Positions 46,927 to 58,294 are shown, counted from the first letter of the stretch. The stretch is 64,000 bases of DNA from Arcuatula senhousia (GCA_963971305.1 OZ020303.1:63612867-63676866), one strand, 5' to 3'. The notes: generated from the sequence alone by a model not told the origin. Made by a program: numbers and translations.

Positions 46927-47125
46927 AAAGGTACTAAAGCAAAACTACTAAACTTGGATGAACAATCTCAAATGTCTAAGAAGAAAAGCAAGACACACTG
47001 GGGAGATAAAACATCGTAATGGTCCTGACTAGGTAGAGGTATTCAAAGGTAAAACCTTGTTTAATGGTTCCTAGCCTTATCTTTCCATTGTGATTATCAG
47101 GCCCGGTAGTAATACAGAAACACAA
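46927..47125 (+). repeat. Dispersed repeat family C, copy
   Basis: AACAATCTCAAATGTCTAAG, AATGGTCCTGACTAGGTAGA and CAGGCCCGGTAGTAATACAG identify it. Confidence 0.66.
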
Positions 47126-47239
47126 CAGGGATAGGGTGACAATCATCGCAAGTACAACAGACAACCTAGAAATGATCGAAACAATCACGAATCTACGAAA
47201 GACCGGAAGTGCCATTAGTTCTTTCACATTTCTAAATTA

Positions 47240-47745
47240 GAACTACAAATATCATAGTTCCAAGTTGACATTTTTCACTTCCAAGTTGACATTTCTCACT
47301 TACAAGTTGATATTTCTCAGTTCCAAGTAACATTTCTCAGTTCTAAGTTGACATTTCTCAGTTCTAAGTTGGCATTTCTTACTTCAAAGTTGACGTTTCT
47401 CACTTTCAACTTGACATTTCTCACTTCCAAGTTGGAACTGAGAAATGACAACTTCGAACTGAGAAATGTTAACTTGGATGTGAGAAATAATTCTCACTTC
47501 CAAGTTCACATTGTTACAATGTAAGTTCCAACTTGACTTTTCTCAATTCAAAGTTGGCATTTCTCAATTCCAACTTGGTAGTTCTCAGTTCCAACATGGA
47601 AGTAAGAAATGTCAAGTTGGAAGTGAGAAATGTCAACTTGGAACTAGGAAATGTCAATTTTAAACTCAGAAATGTCAACTTGGAACTGAGAAATGTCAAC
47701 TTAGTACTTAGAAATATCAACTACGAACTATGACATTTGTAGTTC
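47240..47745. mobile_element. Foldback element built of a 21-bp minisatellite
   Basis: The outer ends are inverted: GAACTACAAATATCATAGTTC at the left and, inverted, GAACTACAAATGTCATAGTTC at the right. Between them is a 21-bp repeat, GAAATGTCAACTTGGAACTGA or its complement. The left portion reads in the TTGACATTTCTCA sense and the right portion in the GAAATGTCAA sense, with more than one switch between 47420 and 47590. Overlapping ORFs reading LTFLSSK or ELRNVNL on the two strands come from the 21-bp period. Confidence 0.85.
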
Positions 47746-47893
47746 CGAAAAAAAGAATGTGGAGTCGTGAACGTGTGCATGAAGTTTAATTGCTCCCGAA
47801 TATCATCCAGGTACGATTTTACTTGATATTTTTCCATGTAGGGCGGGGGTATCCTTTTTACCATTTGTCTCAAAGTCATTTTATGAGTTTTTT

Positions 47894-49857
47894 AGCTCAC
47901 CTGGACCCCGAAGGTCCATGTGAGCTATTGCCATCACTTGGCGTCCGTCGTCGTCCGTCGTCGTTAACATTTTTCCAACGTTAACTCCTCTAACACCATA
48001 AGTCCAATGGCTTTCAAATTTGGCACAGTTGTTAATTAGCATAGGTAGTATAAAACTAGCGTGGGGATTTTTGATTTGTTGAAAAACATGGCCGCCATGG
48101 CTAAAAATAGAACATAGGGGTAAATTGCAGTTTTTTGCAAATAACTCAAAAACGGTAACAGATATCAAAATTCTGATGGGAGACAAAAGTGATTAGCATC
48201 ATAAGATCTACCTGCTCTGAAATTTTCAAGAAGATCCAACAAATGACATAGGAGTTATTGCACTTTTTCTGAATTTTTTCAAAATTTTTCACTTATTTAG
48301 CCCTATATCTTGAAAACTATACAAGATATTTCAAAAATTCAAATTGCATATGATTAAGCACATCAAGATCTACAATTCATGTAATTAGGTCAAAGCTGTA
48401 GAACCATTTCTTTTAGGAGTAATGGCCCTTAAAGCGTCAATATTTACCATTGTTCATTACTTTTCCCCTGACTTGTCTGAAACGGTAAGACCAACTGCAT
48501 CTTAACATGGCCCACTGTTTGATAGCTTATATGCTACATGTACAACTCTATCGTTCAGATTTTTGATTCGTAAAAAAACATGGCCACCATGGCTAAAAAT
48601 AGAACATAGGGGCAAATTTATTTTTTTGCTAATAACTCAAAACTGGTTTCAGATATCAAAATTGTGCAAGAATCAAAAGTGATCAGCATATTAAGATCTA
48701 CCTGTCCTGAAATTTCAGAAAAGATCTGACTGCTGATGTGGGAGTTACAGATGGGTCCAAACCTAACCTGTATGCAAACCAAACTTAAAAAGCAAACCAG
48801 AAGTTTGGTCTAAGTTCACTTTTCACTTTGTTTGGTTTACTTTAGCAAACCAAATTTTACTTTAATGTTTACTCGAAAAGTAAACCAGACGACTGGTTTG
48901 GTTTGGTTTGGTTTGGTCAGAGCAAACCAAACTTTGAAAAAGCAAACCAAACCAGCGCCCTAGTTTGATTTGGTTTGGTTTGCTCTGAGCAAACCGCGAG
49001 CATGCGCAGATGGTCATATAATCGATGTGAAAGAATGTCCGAACTATTTCACAATTATTACATTTCATGAACAAATATTATTTACTAAATGTCTAAATCG
49101 AATTACAAATTCTGATTTAAACATTTAACATCATATTAGATTGGTATTTTATGAGTAAACCAAACCAGCACCATACATTTCTTTTTTTAGAGAAAACCAA
49201 ACCAGCGGCCTGGTTTGCTTTGGTTTGGTTTGCTTAGAGCAAACCATGAGCATGCGCAGATGATTCAAAGAATCATTCAAAGAATCGAAATTATACGACG
49301 TACGACATCATTTTATTATATTTGCCCTCGTAAAACAAATATGTTTTTCTTAAAGAATTTATTATGATTTGGATATTAATCACCATTTTAGATTGGTTTG
49401 GTAAGAGTAAACCAAACCAGCGCCCTAGTTTGGTTTGGTCAGAGCAAACCAAACCAGCACCCTAGTTTGGTTTGGTCAGAGCAAACCAAACAAATCCGGC
49501 TAGTTTGGTTTGGTTTGCTTTTCAAACCAAACTAAACTATAAAAAAGCGAACCACGGTTTGTTTTGAGTAAACTGTGGTTTGCTATTTTGTTTGGTCAAG
49601 CAAATCAAACCAAACCAGAAAAGTAAACTAAATGTTTGCTCCCGGTTCACTTTTGTACAGGTTAGGTTTGGACCCATCTGTATTGTTCTTTTTCCTAATT
49701 TTGCCAAATTTGCACTTATTTAGCCCAATATCTTGAAAACTAACCAAGATATTTCATAAATTTAAATCGCACATGGTTAAGCACAATAATATCTACAAAT
49801 ATATGTATCTGTGTAGTTCAGGTGAGCGATTCAGGCTCTTGGGAGCCTCTTGTTATA
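47894..49857 (+). repeat. Family D repeat, full-length copy with a nested MITE
   Basis: Starts with a stem-loop, AGCTCACCTGGACC / GGTCCATGTGAGCT (47894-47926), then GGCGTCCGTCGTCGTCCGTC. The body contains tandem units sharing CATGGCTAAAAATAGAACAT and CAGATATCAAAATT. It ends GGTGAGCGATTCAGGCTCTT-GGGAGCCTCTTGTT, itself a small stem-loop. It is interrupted by the MITE at 48748-49680. Terminal hairpins without long TIRs recall Helitron/Helentron non-autonomous elements; that link is inference. Confidence 0.78.
48748..49680. mobile_element. TA-flanked MITE rich in GGTTTGGTTTGG palindromes
   Basis: The ends CAGATGGGTCCAAACCTAAC and GTTAGGTTTGGACCCATCTG are perfectly inverted, with further match to CTGTA. 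It is flanked by TA on both sides (48746-48747 and 49681-49682). The interrupted family D text rejoins across it as GGGAGTTA-TTGTTC. The 933-bp interior has many AAACCAAACCAGCGCCCT and TAGTTTGGTTTGGT words in both orientations. TA duplication with CAG ends fits Tc1/mariner-type MITEs. Confidence 0.9.
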
Positions 49858-51164
49858 TCAAACGTACATGTTCTTACTTGTATCTTCATCATCATCATTT
49901 CGTGTTCATTTTGTCACCTTTCAATATATTATATTAACTATAAATAGTGCGGCAATGTCGTAAAACACCAACTAGCTCACGTCTCTTAAAGATGTCGGAA
50001 TTAATAAAAAAAATCTAGGGCTCGTGCTCAAGGCTGTTTTTGCTTTTACAAAACTGTAAGAGTTTTCGGAGGTTAGGGGTAAACCAAATATATATACATA
50101 ACGATGGATTTTTCTAAGACGCTCTTATACAGGATTTTCGGCACAAAATAGTACAATGAAAAGTAAAAACATTTTATTTTTCTTTAAATACATTAATTAA
50201 TTTTTTTATCAAATTTTATAATTTAAAGGTGGTTCATTCCATCTTTGCAATTAAATGATGTAATCCGCTAAAACCTATATATCTGAGAAAGATGAGCGGT
50301 TCGGTAACCGGCTATTGAGCAAAGAGAAGATGACAAAACATATTATGACACAAAAGAACAACAGGAGTGGTCGCCATTACCTCCACATGCGGAATGAAAC
50401 ACTTCCATCTCTTATATAAAAGTCTTAGGGCTACATTCGAACTTAAATTATCAGGCCAGTTTCACAAATTTTAAAGACTTTATGTCTAAAATCAATCGAT
50501 TGAGGGGATAACAATTAAGGAACAAAATGACAAAGCGGAAAGTAAAGGTACATCTGGAATTTGAAGTTATTCTTTTGTTCCAACTTCATATTTTTTAGTT
50601 CGAACAATCCTTTAACTGGAGACTTACGTGCATACGATCTGGAGGTTGACGTTTTTCAGATTAAACTGCCTGGTAAGGTCACAGATTGTAAAAAAATTAA
50701 GACTTAGTCATATCTTAAGAATGCTCCCACCCACCCCTCCAAAAAATACTATGTGCTTTTCGTTGTGCATGATTTAAATACGTTGCAGGAAGGATAACTC
50801 TAATTGCAACAATCAAGAGTCAAGTCAAATCAAGTAATAAGATCCCGCCTTGCGGGAGCTAAATTGCCTGAGTATATGTACTATGATGCATGAAACCGGA
50901 ATAGGTATAAGCTAGACGACATATATCCGCACCCAATGGCATGGAATGCAAAAATAATTTTCTACTTTGTTATTTTTAATTCTAAAATTAAAATACGTAA
51001 ATGTTGTATTAATATGAATATTTTGAATATTTCTAGCTATAGAGATGGATGTAAAGAAAAAATATGAAAATGCTATATATTTCATTGACGTCATAACTGT
51101 TTAAAACTGAATTACAGAATGGCGGGAAACTGTCATTCCAATTTTCGTGGAACAACACAAAGCG
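49858..51164. other. Non-coding stretch
   Basis: No exon, RNA gene or clear TIR element recognised. Confidence 0.35.
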
Positions 51165-51171
51165 TAATGTA

Positions 51172-51317
51172 CCAAGCTCCAAAAACAGCGGCTATCCACT
51201 CGTGACCTTACGTTCAAGCTGTATAGGCAAGCTCCAAAAACAGCGGCTATCCGCTCGTGACCTTACGTACCTGTATAGGTAGCTCTACGGACTATCAGCC
51301 GCTGTTATGGAGCTTGG
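51172..51317. mobile_element. 146-bp MITE with 7-8 bp TSD and internal duplication
   Basis: The ends CCAAGCTCCAAAAACAGCGG and CCGCTGTTATGGAGCTTGG are inverted. The flanks are a perfect TAATGTA duplication (51165-51171 and 51318-51324), or GTAATGTA if read as 8 bp. Inside, a block of about 55 bp beginning AAGCTCCAAAAACAGCGGCT and containing CTCGTGACCTTACGT is repeated twice. Confidence 0.87.
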
Positions 51318-51589
51318 TAATGTACATGGCAACTGAATAAATATTCTGCCGAAATATTTCTACAGTCATAAAATTATATCCTTGTCCATATTGTGTCTTG
51401 AGCAGTATATGCTAATGTTTCTTCTCTAAACTTTACATTCGAAAATGTAGGTAGAAAAGTGTCCTCTATGACGTCCGGTTCTATCGTCTATTTTAAGCAT
51501 ATATTATGACGTCATTTTTAGTTTGAGAAAAAAACACTTCCTCGTTCTGTTTGCAGGTGCGCTCCTTTTCAAAACCATGCACAAGCTTG

Positions 51590-51850
51590 CATTTCTTGCT
51601 GTTATTAAAGAAATAAGGGGACAACCACTTGATTCTGAAAAGGGAGCGGGGGTCTGCAGTTTTGGTCAAATCAGAAAATTTATTTTCCGCCGTTTTGTGC
51701 CGCCGAGATTATTTATTTTTGATATACCATACTAGTAAAGAATCTTGGGACAGACTTTTTCCCTTGGAAGTAGAGTCCAGATTATTTATCTCCAATTTTT
51801 TTTTGCAGGCAAGATTATTTATTTACAAGAACTGCCACTCACCGTGACCG
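51590..51850 (+). repeat. Dispersed repeat with recurring GATTATTTAT words
   Basis: AGATTATTTATTTTTGATAT, CCAGATTATTTATCTCCAAT and GCAAGATTATTTATTTACAA recur in register. The reading frame gives RLFIFD, RLFISN and RLFIYK, which I judge to be a repeat translation, not a gene. Confidence 0.5.
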
Positions 51851-52104
51851 CCGTCTGAATCAAATATGTCATCCCCTAAAATATATTTGCGGGAGCTTAT
51901 CAGGTTGAACCTGCATCATTTTATTTATTTTAATAATGAGACGATGGAACATTTTTAAAAAAAGAATAATATCTGGTTTCTTACTTTCTTGGCAGCATTT
52001 CCCCGGTTTGAATTATTCTTTCTCCTTGACTTTTTTTTTCAAGAAGTGGTCAAGTGAAAGGTCAAAATTTTTTGTGTTATTCTCTGCACTTTTTAATGTC
52101 TGCT

Positions 52105-52235
52105 CAATGCAGTTTCGACTTTGGATTTTTTTCTGTATGCTTACTTTCTTTGTTATGTTGTGGGTTTCATCTGATATTCATCTTGCCTTTTGTGTGTGCT
52201 GATTTTGTCTCGGCCTTTTGGGACTGATATTGAAT
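52105..52235 (+). repeat. Dispersed repeat family A, copy
   Basis: GCTGATTTTGTCTCGGCCTT and TTGGGACTGATATTGAAT match family A. Confidence 0.5.
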
Positions 52236-52444
52236 AGTAATGGTACATTTAATGGTAATCGTTTGCTTTCTTCTGAATTCTGAATTTTTTACTTTTAAAT
52301 ATCTGCAATTTGATAAACAGGCCTGTAGTACTTTAAACCCTTATTCAGGCAAATAAATATCCGATTTTCTCAATCATGACATATACTGTTTTGTCATACA
52401 CTGTCAAAATTTTTGTTGTCCTGACCAGAGGTGTGATTCTTCCC

Positions 52445-52560
52445 CAGCACAGCTTTATCCTAACATGTGGTCGTCTTCCATTGTGGATTTTTAAATTGCC
52501 GTTTGCTTATGCAGGTTGTGTCGCGTACACTTATTCCAAATGTTAAATTGTCTATTAATG
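52445..52560 (+). repeat. Dispersed repeat family B, copy
   Basis: CTTCCATTGTGGATTTTTAA, AATTGCCGTTTGCTTATGCA and GTGTCGCGTACACTTATTCC identify it. Confidence 0.58.
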
Positions 52561-52723
52561 ATGATTTCCAGTACCCATTTGTGTACATAAAGTTTTCATT
52601 AAGGTATATGTTCGAAGTCGATGTTTTTGATATTCTTATGGTAATTTTATCTGAATGACAATATCATGACATTGTCTGTTGACCACCCTCGTTCTTGTGA
52701 TATTCATAAAATGCATATCTTGA

Positions 52724-52962
52724 TAAAGGTATTAAAAAAACTACCGATCCAGAATGGTCGATTTTAATTGTCCAAGAAGAAAAGACGAAACAAGGCACAC
52801 CGGAACATTGAGGAGATCGCAATGGTCCTGGCTTATAGATCGCAATGGTATCTGGCTTGGTTTGGACATTTAATGATTGGTAAAACCAGGTGTTATCGGG
52901 CGAATTTTTTCTCTTCCTTTGCGATTCTAGGGTTCGTTGGTATCACCAATCACAACACGGAA
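52724..52962 (+). repeat. Dispersed repeat family C, copy
   Basis: TTGTCCAAGAAGAAAAGACG, CGCAATGGTCCTGGCTTATA and AAACCAGGTGTTATCGGGCG. The ATGGTCCTGGCTT block is partly duplicated, as CGCAATGGTATCTGGCTTGG. Confidence 0.64.
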
Positions 52963-53094
52963 ACTTATATTGTACATATGACAATCAAAAGTCACAAAAC
53001 TCCTAAAGCTATATATAGATTTTAAAAAAATGTGTTGCGCTATAGTTTCACTTTTGAAAAGCCTGAAAGCACCAAATGGTGAATGTGGTAGCCG

Positions 53095-53165
53095 TCTTTT
53101 CTCTTGGACATTGAGATTGATCCTCCAAATTCTGTAATTTTGTCATTACCTTTATTTCCTATAAC
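53095..53165 (-). repeat. Dispersed repeat family C, inverted fragment
   Basis: TCTTGGACATTGAGATTGAT and TCTGTAATTTTGTCATTACC are the complement of the family C 5' part. Confidence 0.58.
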
Positions 53166-53943
53166 TGAATGCCAAATATTCTATAAAAAGAGTATGCGAA
53201 AGGCGCATTAGGCATGGCAAAATTCGTCGCCCGGAACTTTGTTGTAGATTTTATTTCAGATGATCTACATTTGATTTTCGTTCTTGCTTTGAAACGGCAG
53301 ATCCGGAAATTTTTCTTAGCTAAAATTCGAACTCCTCACAGTTCAAAATTTCGTCCGTTACGGTCCGTACACTAATCACTGCCCTACAGGCGAGCGGCGG
53401 ATATCGATAAAGTCGTCAAATTAAGAAGTTTTAATTACCCGAAAACCTCATAAGATTTTTTGAACTTAAATGAGAAAAATAATCTATTTCTTAGTCTCAC
53501 AATTAAAACTTTAATACAAAAAATCGTTCGATTTCTACCTATTTCTAAAAAAAAAATTGTGACGTCACAGAACGCTCAAAGAGACAGGAATTGAATGTTT
53601 TACATACCTTATTACATGCATTAAATGGTAGCAATAATTACTATTTAATTAAATATAAACTTCAAACCACATTTGTTTACATTTTAGTTCTCTTGAATTT
53701 TGTAGACTCAAAATATCATTTTTTGGCAGTGACATTGGACCTTAAAAATCTTCATGTTCTGACCAGGTTTCAAATGTCAAACATGTATATTCTGAAAGCT
53801 CGAAAATTAAACTTTAGATAGACTTTCCGTGCTTCCTTTCAATGATCTCTTTTTGACCCCTACTGTCCGTGAAAAATACTCACATATACCAGAATGCAAC
53901 TACGCAAACACATATTGAAATAGTGCGTATTCACTTGAACAGG
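53166..53943. other. Non-coding stretch
   Basis: No gene recognised; one 76-codon ORF at 53591 lacks domain similarity. Confidence 0.35.
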
Positions 53944-53978
53944 TTTTACAACAAATCGAGTTCAATTGTTCTTAGAAT
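53944..53978 (+). repeat. 35-bp exact direct repeat, left copy
   Basis: The segment containing ACAACAAATCGAGTTCAATT is identical over 35 bases to 54831-54865, 887 bp away. SINE-like sequence lies between the two copies. Confidence 0.9.
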
Positions 53979-54079
53979 ATGGCAAGTATTTGATATTTGA
54001 TATTTTCATGACCAATTATAGAAAACATTTTGATTATCTATATATCGAAATCAAAATTTTCATCAACCGAATCTTGATG

Positions 54080-54330
54080 GAATCTATTCAGGCTACTACC
54101 ACCAAGGTTCGTGGTTCGATCCTCGTCAGGAGTGAAAATTTCATGAACCAATTTTTCGACTCTCTCTTGACACCATTTGCGAGGATGGTCTCAAGGAACG
54201 ATGCTATTCCTTCTGAGGGACGAATAAAAGTATTCCCGTGTATGTGGAGAGCATTACCCCTTGCATGTTAAAAAAACCCTCCTCTGTGATTAGGCTCAAT
54301 GGGAACCGCCGCAAAGGCCACACTGGCAAA
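54080..54330 (+). mobile_element. tRNA-derived SINE-like fragment
   Basis: GGTTCGATCC at 54113-54122 is a good RNA polymerase III B box. The downstream body has GACACCATTTGCGAGGATGG, TCTCAAGGAACGATG and GGAGAGCATTACCCCTTGCA. The same order is seen at 57331-57500, and body-only pieces at 55505-55660 and 57640-57790. No convincing A box, so the tRNA origin is probable but not shown. Confidence 0.62.
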
Positions 54331-54830
54331 CTGCTAGCTAGAGAGGGATTCATATAAGCATTCAGCTTGTAAATAAATATGTTTAAACTAAGTCTGTGGC
54401 AGTGTGCCAATCCGGACATCGAAGACAAACGTACTGAGAAGACGTATGGGTAAGGTGGTTTCAGGTCTAGTCACTTTTCACAGAAATAGCCCCCTCTCTA
54501 AAACCACGACTGCTTTAGGTCATGGTGATGCGTTTTTATCAACAATCATTCCATGTTGTGATAACCTCCATTTCGCAACTTGAATACATAAGAGACAGCA
54601 GATTGGAAACCCAAGAAGGCAATCAAGTCAATATCATGCATCAAAATAATAGGGTAAAACACTTCACAATAAATCGCTCTGAGTTGAAAATAGTCTGACT
54701 TAATTTGTCTAAATTACTATCAAATGGCTTGAAACACGCCAATAACTCAACATTAAAATGACACCATCAAACTCGTTTTTGCATTTGATAGACCAAATTT
54801 CTCATGGAATAATTTATTGAATCAGCATTT

Positions 54831-54865
54831 TTTTACAACAAATCGAGTTCAATTGTTCTTAGAAT
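54831..54865 (+). repeat. 35-bp exact direct repeat, right copy
   Basis: Identical to 53944-53978. Beyond the 35 bases the flanks differ. Confidence 0.9.
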
Positions 54866-55504
54866 TTTGTTCTAAATTGAAAAAAAAAACAATTCACCTC
54901 TTGTCAAAATATAGACATGGTACTTTTTTAAAATAACATTAATTTTCTTGCCTCTTGTCTATTTCTGAGGTGTAAACTTTTATCGAACTAAATATGCAGC
55001 GGAATGTTATGGCTGTTTGTTCTATGAGATGATAGTTCAAAATACCCTTGGGTGTTTGTGATAAAATCTCTTGTTTTATTTCTCAGACAGCATCGATAAA
55101 ATTAAAGTAAAACAGCTTTCCAAAATGCAGGCTTACAATCCTATGAGCATCCATTAAAGTGTGGTTGAAACCTATGGTTCTTTCCCGCTTAGTAACCAGC
55201 AGAATTAAGAAAACAATACCTATCATATTTTTTTTTCGAGGATAAACCTACAGAATTTAAATCTGAAAAGCCAATCAAAGTAGGTTTAATCTGAGATAAT
55301 TAAACTGAATTTTAGTTTTGATTTTCTCAGGTTTAATCAAACCTAGTTGGGGTGAGTTATTTCATTAAATCTGACGCACAGACAACGGTTTAGTTTTTGC
55401 AGGTCTTTTTTGCTGAAATGATTGCATATTTTTCATTTTCTCTTTCCACTACGTTGTGTTTGATGTTATTATCAGACCATAAGGTAGCAGCTAATATTGT
55501 AGTT
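54866..55504. other. Non-coding stretch
   Basis: AT-rich; AAACCTACAGAATTTAAATC and GGTTTAATCTGAGATAATTA near 55245-55300 recur loosely. No gene seen. Confidence 0.35.
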
Positions 55505-55660
55505 TCAATAATTCTAAGACCAATTTTCAGACTTTTTGACACCACTTGCGCAGATGGTCTCAAGAAACTATACCTTTCCTTCGGAAGGACGACACATGTA
55601 TCGCGTGCATGTCGGGAGAGCAATCCGCCAGTCACGTTAGCGACATCTTTGAAAAGGATG
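55505..55660 (+). mobile_element. SINE-like body fragment
   Basis: GACACCACTTGCGCAGATGG, TCTCAAGAAACTATACC and GGAAGGACGACACATGTATC parallel the SINE-like element at 54080-54330. The B box is absent. A 122-codon ORF here is a by-product. Confidence 0.55.
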
Positions 55661-55784
55661 AAAAGAGTAGGCTCGAATGGACGTCAAGTTGGTTACTTGT
55701 TGGAGACAGCATACATCAATCAAACAATGAACTATTTACGAAGTAAATGGCTATCTGCTGCTTGATTGGATGGTGTCACCATTT

Positions 55785-55950
55785 TGGATCGAACTAAAAT
55801 ATGAGCTTCTTTTTTCGATAAAGTCGTCCTAAATCAGGATTGCACTAAAATGTGGATTACTTTTTCGATTAAGTCTCCCTAAATCAGGATTGCACTAGTA
55901 TATAAAATGTGTACTGCTTTTTTCGATAAAGTCTTTGATTTGACCGGGAT
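55785..55950 (+). repeat. Tandem repeat, three units of about 60-65 bp
   Basis: TTTTTTCGATAAAGTCGTCC, TTTTTCGATTAAGTCTCCCT and TTTTTTCGATAAAGTCTTTG recur, each followed by a TCAGGATTGCACTA or GGGATTGCAAAC block. Confidence 0.75.
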
Positions 55951-55959
55951 TGCAAACAG

Positions 55960-57300
55960 AATTTTAGTTTAACGGAAAACCACGAATCAAGGGATGCTTA
56001 GCAGATTACATGCCTTGGCTGTGATTAACATTTCCCGTATGAATGAGAATTTTACAGAAACAAGTTTATTGACAAGTGCTTTATGAACCATATTGCATTG
56101 GTAATTGCGTCCGCAACTGCTAAGCACAAACATGTTTCGGATGCCGTCTGTAACCTACATTTTCTACTGGGATTTCTCTGAAACCACATTTTGAACTCAA
56201 AAATGGTAAAGCAGCTATGAGACAGCCAGCTTTTAAAAAATCTAAAATTGTTCCTTATATTCTATTACCTATTCGTTACTTTTTCGTTTTTTATTCCCTA
56301 TTAAACATCCGTTACTTATTCGTTACGTATTCCCTATTCCCAATTTGTTACTTATTCTCTGGGTCGCTACAAAGGAGCTCGCATAATCTTATATCTTGTT
56401 CCCCAAAACAGTATAACTAAATTAGTTATTTTCTTAAAAAGTGTTTAAACAGTGTGTCAAATCAGACCAGGAGTTGCGGTTGCCTGAGAATATTGTTGAC
56501 CTTGAACTTAGAATGTCCTTTTGTTTTTGCAAGATTAACTTATTATGGAGAACGTTTGTCCGTCACACCCTATAATTATATGCATTTACATACTTTTTTC
56601 GCGAATTCTTGTTCAAACTTATACACTTATAAAAATAATTTACAAGCAACATCATGGGGTGGGTAATACTAGATTTCTGGTTCATGAGCACATTGGTAGG
56701 TTTTGCTTAATATCTTCCTTACGCTTCACCTATACTTAATTGGTTGTAGAAGACATGACGGATGTAGTTTGACAAGCAGAAACTGTTTCTTCGTGAGTTT
56801 TCTTTGCTGATTGCAGTTTAGTGAGATAAAAGTTGGAAGAAAGTATGTCTCTTGCTGTCTCTTAAAAGTTTTCGCTTTATGATTGTTAGAAAATATTTGA
56901 TATCATCACAAAATATGGTTCGTAATCGTTTGATTAAATTGTAATTGTCGGCTCCTTTACCTATAACTATGTGTGTCTTTCGACCACATTGTGTTTTGTG
57001 TAACTATCGGATCATAAGCTAGCAGCTTCAGCTTGTGTACTTAAATTTCTTATACATGTTATATTCATAGGACATTTGAGATTAATAATTTACAATCGTT
57101 TAATTTGCTGTTAGCCTTAGTAACTATTATTATTATTTTTTGCTTCTTTAACTAACAACTTTGCATCTGTTTACTACCAACAGATGGTTCCTCTTAAAAT
57201 TTAAATTTGCGCACTACACATTTTTCGTATTACTATTGTTTTAATATTAGTCTAGTGTATTTTGGAAAAAAAATGGAGAAAACTAAACGATCAGAATCAC
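55960..57300. other. Non-coding stretch with a short TTACTTATTCG-type run
   Basis: At 56265-56360 words such as TTCGTTACTTTTTCG, CCGTTACTTATTCGTTACG and TATTCCCTATTC recur. Otherwise AT-rich, with no gene or RNA recognised. Confidence 0.4.
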
Positions 57301-57330
57301 AAATATGTCTCTTCATGAGAGAGCCGGGGT

Positions 57331-57500
57331 GTTGTAGTTACAATTAATGTAACGCGTTTTGATACTAACAACAAGGTCCGTGGTTCGATCCTCATCAGGG
57401 ATGAGAATTTCCTAGACCCATCTTCCGACTTTATTGACACCATTTTCAAAGATGATCTCATTAAGTTATTTTCATCCTTTGAAGGACGACACATGGTTTT
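57331..57500 (+). mobile_element. tRNA-derived SINE-like element, second copy
   Basis: GGTTCGATCC at 57382-57391 (B box), preceded by AACAAGGTCCGT. The body contains TTGACACCATTTTCAAAGAT and GAAGGACGACACATGG, in the same order as 54080-54330. Confidence 0.62.
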
Positions 57501-57639
57501 ATCGTTAATGGTAACTGTGGTCGTTTGTAGCTTTTGCCGTCTGCTGTGCTGAAATGATTACTTTTCCTATAACCACGTTATGATTTGTACCCGAACATAA
57601 GTGGATATTGTAGCTTAACTTTTTAGACCAATTATCCAA

Positions 57640-57790
57640 TTGTTTGCTTCTGTTGATAAAATTCGCCGGATAGCCAAAAACGATGTTAGTCCTTCCGATG
57701 GACGACAAAGGTATTCCCTGGGTATCCGAAGAGCAACTCTACATTCACGTTAAAGACCGCTTAGAAGTGTTTGAATTAAGTAGGCTCGGT
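57640..57790 (+). mobile_element. SINE-like body fragment
   Basis: GTCCTTCCGATGGACGACAA, GTATTCCCTGGGTATCCGAA and GAGCAACTCTACATTCACGT match the 3' body of the SINE-like element at 54080-54330 with divergence. Confidence 0.5.
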
Positions 57791-58294
57791 GTAAGTGGGT
57801 CAATACAAAGGACATGCTCAACCCTAAAGCTTGTTTCCCAATACTGTTTTAACAAATAATTATAAGTTAGTACTCTTATCACACTTCTTATGGTACTAGT
57901 ATTTAAGTTTTTAATGGCCTTTCGTAATTCATACTCATTTTTGTTGCAGATGAATTGCAATTGGTCGGTCTTGTACTTAACGGCATTTTAGTAAATGATA
58001 TGTAGTCATTGAATATGGTATGTTTTAATTAGAAATTTAAACAAACTGTTTATGAGGACTACAATCCATTCTCTTCATCTTCATTATCAAATGTCAATTC
58101 TCTTAATTTTCATTTTCAAATGGTTTATTTAATTCTTTCTCAATTACAAATAATATATGGTTTAAAACAAATGAAGTCTGGCGTGAAGTCCATCACGAAT
58201 TATCCCAATAAATCGTCTTCGGGGAAATGAGTCTGACAAAATTTGTCCAAACTACCATCAAACAAGTAATAAGTGTAACAGTGAAACTGTTACT
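57791..58294. other. Non-coding stretch
   Basis: AT-rich. ATGAGTCTGACAAAATTTGT with CTACCATCAAAC near 58226-58263 recurs in variant form at 54690-54725, so it is repeat debris. Confidence 0.4.

Noticed and set aside
47514..47733. Paired ORFs on both strands (LTFLSSK and ELRNVNL repeats)
   Set aside because: They follow the 21-bp unit of a foldback element. No leucine-rich-repeat consensus is present despite the seven-residue rhythm.
54113..54122. Intact tRNA gene at the GGTTCGATCC B box
   Set aside because: No A box or acceptor-stem pairing could be arranged around it; SINE-like body follows instead.
55397..55765. 122-codon plus-strand ORF
   Set aside because: Runs across a SINE-like body; another frame is also open over the same region. 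No domain seen.
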